Part shown: in pieces, positions 60,687 through 64,000 of the stretch
Layout: each line of letters opens with the position of its first letter
Numbering within the stretch: the stretch's first letter is position 1
Assembly: GCA_964473645.1 (NCBI GenBank)
Contig: CAYYPW010000007.1
Location: forward strand, 124,001-188,000
DNA from: HdN1 sp964473645
GTDB lineage: Bacteria > Pseudomonadota > Gammaproteobacteria > Pseudomonadales > Ketobacteraceae
Length of the DNA stretch: 64,000 nucleotides
Direction of reading: 5' to 3'
The notes under the pieces: model-generated
What the model was told of the DNA's origin: nothing
Seen by the model: the letters and a program-made list of their open reading frames with translations, nothing else
Databases searched by the model: none
Program-made: the position numbers and the translations under genes

Positions 60687-61745
60687 GTGCGGACAACGTT
60701 GATGGTCATTACTATCCTGATCGTCGGTATATTGGGATGGTGGATAACGACGCAACAAAGCCCCCCGTCCATACCCCACCAGGAAACACCAACGTCACCC
60801 ATCGTAAGCACACCACCCGCCACCGATAGCGCACCACAAGTTAGTAAACGCTGGTTACCTCCGGTGTTGCACTACGACACGTATGCTTCGGATTATGGCC
60901 CGCTGCCTGCGTCTCTGAACGGAACCCAAATCCCTTTCTTTTTACAGGTAGACGAACACGGTCAACTGATCGTGAATGATGCATTGCGAGTGCTATTTGA
61001 CTATTTTTTTACAACCACCGGTGAGGAACCACTGGACACCACCATTGCGCGCATTCGCGAACTTCTCGACAAACAACTTCCCTCCCCCGCCAAAGAACGC
61101 GCACAAACCATACTGGATCAATATATTGCCCTGAAAAAAGCGGAAGATGCCTTGCGAAAACAACTGGCATTTGAGTTTGAAGCGTCGGGCAGAAAAAGTG
61201 ATCTGAATGAACGCGCCCGCTTATTACAAGACCTGCGCGCCACCCATCTCGATCAGGAAGCGTATCAAGCATTTTTCGGTGAGGAAGAAAAGCGCGACGA
61301 ATACACGCTAAAACGGCTTGAAATCATGCGTGACGATTCACTTTCCGAGGAACAACGTGCGACCGCACTCGACACCATAGAGGCCCTGCTGCCGCCGAGT
61401 GAACGCGATGCCGTGCGCGCCCAGCGGGAAACAGAATCACTGGCCCAACGTGTCGCGCAGGCGCGAATGACGGGCGCCAGCGACGCACAAATTTTTCAGA
61501 TGCGTGAATCGGTGTATGGTGCAGAAACGGCTGAGCGATTTGCCAATGCAGATCAACAACAGTCGCAATGGGATGCTCGCGTTTCGACTTACCGCGAACA
61601 ACGGGCGAGCATACTGAATTCCGCAGGTGTCAGCGATGCGGATAAGGAGCAACAAATTGCCGCGCTAAGAGCACAACATTTTGATGCCCTGGAGCAAAAA
61701 CGTATTCCCACAATTGACCGCATGCTGGATTCCAAACAACCTTAG
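60687..61745 (+). CDS. Lipase foldase (Lif-type chaperone)
   Basis: Lif proteins are anchored in the inner membrane and fold the lipase in the periplasm. The 352-residue protein has an N-terminal anchor (TLMVITILIVGILGWWI), a Pro/Thr/Ser-rich linker (about residues 25-50) and an all-helical domain. The diagnostic motif RxxFDY is in LRVLFDYFFTTTGEEPL (about residues 100-116), and the rest is charged helices as in LipB and LimK. The start is a GTG behind GAGGAAG. It lies divergent from the lipase rather than behind it. Confidence 0.88.
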   Translation: MRTTLMVITILIVGILGWWITTQQSPPSIPHQETPTSPIVSTPPATDSAPQVSKRWLPPVLHYDTYASDYGPLPASLNGTQIPFFLQVDEHGQLIVNDALRVLFDYFFTTTGEEPLDTTIARIRELLDKQLPSPAKERAQTILDQYIALKKAEDALRKQLAFEFEASGRKSDLNERARLLQDLRATHLDQEAYQAFFGEEEKRDEYTLKRLEIMRDDSLSEEQRATALDTIEALLPPSERDAVRAQRETESLAQRVAQARMTGASDAQIFQMRESVYGAETAERFANADQQQSQWDARVSTYREQRASILNSAGVSDADKEQQIAALRAQHFDALEQKRIPTIDRMLDSKQP

Positions 61746-61797
61746 ATTCCTGCTGCAACCTGATACTGCCTACCACCTGCTGCCTGTTGCCTACTGC

Positions 61798-63588
61798 CTA
61801 AGCAGGCTGAAACTGTGTCACACGATTTCGCCCATTCTTTTTGGACGAATACAAGGCCTCATCAGCACAGTGTATCCACTGTGCCATTGCGGTATCATCA
61901 GTCGGAATTGCCGTATACACCCCAAGACTGACCGTGATATTCAAACGCAGGGCATCAGCCGCCACCGGCAGCGATTCAACGGCAACGCGGATTCTTTCTG
62001 CAGCAATCATTGCACCCTCTCGATCGGTTTCGGGGAGCACCAAACAAAATTCTTCCCCCCCATAACGTGCAATCGTATCGACCACACGCAGGCCACAGCT
62101 ATTGATGCGTTCAGCGACCTGTTTCAGACAGGCATCACCCGCCTGATGTCCGTGAACGTCATTTACCTTTTTGAAAAAATCAATATCCAGCAATAGCACT
62201 GTCAACGGGTGCCGATAGCGCTTGCAGCGTTCCCATTCGTCTTTCATTACGTTGTCGAGATAGCGGCGATTTTTCAACCCCGTGAGTTGATCGGTATTAC
62301 TCATTTCTTCAAGGCGGCGATTAAGCTTCTCTAACTCCTGTGTGCGCTCCTGCACGCGCTGCTCAAGTTGCTCGTTCAAGCGACGCGTGACGTGCAAGGC
62401 TTCGTCCTGTGCTTCGAAGCGCAACTTACGTTCAACGTTAATACGCTCAGCCATCGCAAACGACAGTAGCACGGCTTCTAACAACGATCCCGCCTGCATC
62501 GAATATTCAGTCACAAAGTTGGTTGGCAATACTCCCATTTTGTTCAATGCAAACATAAGGGCACCCACCAAAAATGTCGCCCACGCCATCAGGTAGTAAC
62601 GTGCGTTGGGTACGCGATGCATCAACGCCATGATCCCCACCACCATATCCAGAATTACGGTGAGCAACCCCAGCGGCACCAGCAGATGGATCGACAGGTA
62701 GTACGGCATCAGGAAAGACAAACCCGCACAGGCGCCTGCTGCTAGGGCAATGGCAAGCAGCATTTTGTCTGCCCATACCGACCAGTGTGCCACTTGCAAA
62801 AATCGCCTCGCAAATAGTGCAGCAAACATGAAGGCATTGCCAAGAAAGAAGGGAATGGCATGATCATTCCACGCCACCGCGTCAGGCCAGAGATAGCGAA
62901 ATCCCTGACCACTGATCGAGGCCATGAACATGGGTAAAGACATTACGAAGCCAACGTAGAAGAGATAGCTGCGTTCGAGCAATACAAAAAAGATTAACAG
63001 GTTATAGACGGCAATGACGGCCATCGCGCCATAATAAAGCCCTTGTGCAATATTGCTGGTATTTTCAAAGCGATAATAGGCATCTCGTTCCCAGAGCGTT
63101 AACGGTGCCTGCACAGCACTGCTGGTTTTAATTCGCAAATACACTTCCAGCGTTTGGCCTGGTTGCCACTGCAGCGGCACCACAAAATAACGACTGTATA
63201 CAGGGCGATCAGCGTAAGGGTATAAATCGCCCAGCTGAAACTCGCTTTGACGATTACCATCGGCATACACGAAGACATCCACATAATCGAGAACCGCGTA
63301 GGCCAGTTCAAAGAAGCGACTGATCTCAGTATCACCGGCATGGTGCATTCGCACCCGTAACCACCACACTGAGCTGCTGTATCCCTTATTGAACGCGCCG
63401 CCCTGGCTGTCCAGCCAATCGGTTTGTTGCAAGCGAAGCTCATCGACGGTCAGGCGCCCTTGCGGGTCCTCCAGGTATTGCACATTGGCATCAACACTTT
63501 GCTGTGGCACATTTTTCAGATCAAATTCGCCAGCCGCTCCCGAAATACTGTAAAGCAGAAAAATGGCAACAAACAGAAAGCGCCCCAT
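61798..63588 (-). CDS. 7TMR-DISM diguanylate cyclase
   Basis: This 596-residue membrane protein has a signal peptide (MGRFLFVAIFLLYSISGAAG), a 7TMR-DISMED2-type periplasmic domain (about residues 25-180), seven membrane helices (about 185-375) and a coiled coil (LEQRVQERTQELEKLNRRLE). A C-terminal GGDEF domain follows. The active site reads RYGGEEF with metal residues in LLLDIDFFKKVND, so cyclic-di-GMP synthesis is expected. An inhibitory I-site RVVD lies five residues before it. The start at 63588 is chosen because GGAGAAGAG lies upstream; an ATG 21 bases earlier overlaps that site. Confidence 0.9.
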   Translation of the reverse strand: MGRFLFVAIFLLYSISGAAGEFDLKNVPQQSVDANVQYLEDPQGRLTVDELRLQQTDWLDSQGGAFNKGYSSSVWWLRVRMHHAGDTEISRFFELAYAVLDYVDVFVYADGNRQSEFQLGDLYPYADRPVYSRYFVVPLQWQPGQTLEVYLRIKTSSAVQAPLTLWERDAYYRFENTSNIAQGLYYGAMAVIAVYNLLIFFVLLERSYLFYVGFVMSLPMFMASISGQGFRYLWPDAVAWNDHAIPFFLGNAFMFAALFARRFLQVAHWSVWADKMLLAIALAAGACAGLSFLMPYYLSIHLLVPLGLLTVILDMVVGIMALMHRVPNARYYLMAWATFLVGALMFALNKMGVLPTNFVTEYSMQAGSLLEAVLLSFAMAERINVERKLRFEAQDEALHVTRRLNEQLEQRVQERTQELEKLNRRLEEMSNTDQLTGLKNRRYLDNVMKDEWERCKRYRHPLTVLLLDIDFFKKVNDVHGHQAGDACLKQVAERINSCGLRVVDTIARYGGEEFCLVLPETDREGAMIAAERIRVAVESLPVAADALRLNITVSLGVYTAIPTDDTAMAQWIHCADEALYSSKKNGRNRVTQFQPA

Positions 63589-63779
63589 CAATACTCTTCT
63601 CCAGATCACGCAACATTTTCGTAAAATTTAATATCAAACATGCCACCGTCGCTTGCGTTGCATGGCAGGCGTATAGCGAAGTGCGCGACCTTTCAAGTAC
63701 AGCGGACGAATCCTGAAATGCATCGGGTCCAATCAGGTAGACCTAGGGTTTGGCCTAGGTATTGCCCATTCGTTGCAGG

Positions 63780-64000
63780 CTATTGCGATTCCGGCAGGGG
63801 CAGTGTTTGTAATTGTTCCAGCCTCAAATCAAACAAATTGAGGAAGTCCTGACTGCCATGCTCCAGCAGAAACTGCTGCCAATGAGGGTCATTGTTCACG
63901 GCAATGATGGCAGCGTTGAGTTCAGGCAAAAGTGATTCATATTCGGTGGCTACCAGCACATGACGAGCAAAGGCATCAATCGGTTCGGGAATCATATACC
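63780..64000 (-). CDS. C-terminal end of a possible solute-binding protein (partial)
   Basis: The frame is open at the right edge and ends with a TAG at 63780, so only the last 73 codons are seen. ARHVLVATEYESLLPELNAAI and the following charged helices resemble the end of periplasmic amino-acid-type solute-binding domains, but this is a weak impression. A methionine at the fifth base from the edge may or may not be the start. Confidence 0.45.
   Translation of the reverse strand, partial: YMIPEPIDAFARHVLVATEYESLLPELNAAIIAVNNDPHWQQFLLEHGSQDFLNLFDLRLEQLQTLPLPESQ

Noticed and set aside
1..64000. tRNA, rRNA, insertion sequences, prophage, attachment sites and CRISPR arrays
   Set aside because: I looked for these and saw no cloverleaf, rRNA segment, transposase, terminal inverted repeat or repeat-spacer array. 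Small RNAs could still be missed without computation.

Overview
The window is a chromosomal segment of a Gram-negative, facultatively anaerobic gammaproteobacterium. Evidence for this is RraB, RimK, SelO, a PhoPQ-like pair, NarXL with narGHJI, FNR-type boxes, a GlyGly-CTERM protein and a foldase-dependent lipase. The lipid and steroid-type enzymes suggest a relative of marine or hydrocarbon-associated Pseudomonadales, but the exact genus cannot be read from the sequence. I saw no rRNA, tRNA, CRISPR array, insertion sequence or prophage. Gene density and base composition look even, so this reads as core chromosome with some accessory genes.

Layout. 0-7.6 kb: a partial coiled-coil gene, a thiolase, purU, tcdA, the rimB-rimK pair, a secreted reprolysin-like metalloprotease with a GlyGly-CTERM tail, and a universal stress protein. 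7.7-16.1 kb: a large class III cyclase/AAA/TPR protein, a 975-residue fusion of a DyP-type peroxidase with a cytochrome P450, its upstream 197-residue partner, and a CRP/FNR-type regulator with cAMP-type pocket residues. 16.2-21.4 kb: a 7TMR-DISM hybrid histidine kinase, a PhoPQ-like pair and a glycine-zipper envelope protein. 21.6-25.1 kb: a photoreactivation operon (ybgA-like, phrB, and a MerR regulator with a CarH/LitR-type B12 domain). It is preceded by four tandem 11-bp repeats lying over a strong sigma70 promoter. 25.2-28.1 kb: beta-carbonic anhydrase, a DGC protein, a TatD-linked radical SAM protein and a diiron ferritin-like protein.

28.3-44.3 kb is a nitrate respiration island. On the minus strand are narK1, narK2, a small unknown gene, narG, narH, narJ, narI, a parvulin-type isomerase and moaA. 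On the plus strand are narX and narL, followed by an orphan NrdG-like radical SAM gene. The two minus-strand promoters (before narK1 and before the small gene plus narG) share one architecture with identical spacing: a 25-bp core/leader match, an FNR box at -41.5 from the inferred start, a 7-2-7 NarL site at -93.5 and a further NarL heptamer at -195. FNR/Anr and NarXL would therefore switch on transport and reduction together, with moaA supplying molybdenum cofactor.

44.5-64 kb: lipid-type enzymes (SDR, WS/DGAT- or PapA-like acyltransferase, trans-acting enoyl reductase, MBL-fold hydrolase, emopamil-binding-like and DUF1295 membrane proteins), a truncated haemoglobin behind an FNR-like box, SelO, RraB, a lipoprotein pectinacetylesterase-like hydrolase and a DTW protein. 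Then come a secreted lipase divergent from its foldase, a 7TMR-DISM diguanylate cyclase and the end of a gene running off the right edge.

The most unusual items are the DyP-P450 fusion (with the P450 ExxR motif apparently replaced by KILK), the CarH-style operator with a regulator whose B12 motif reads HxHxxG, and the duplicated nar promoter with a small unknown gene as its first product.
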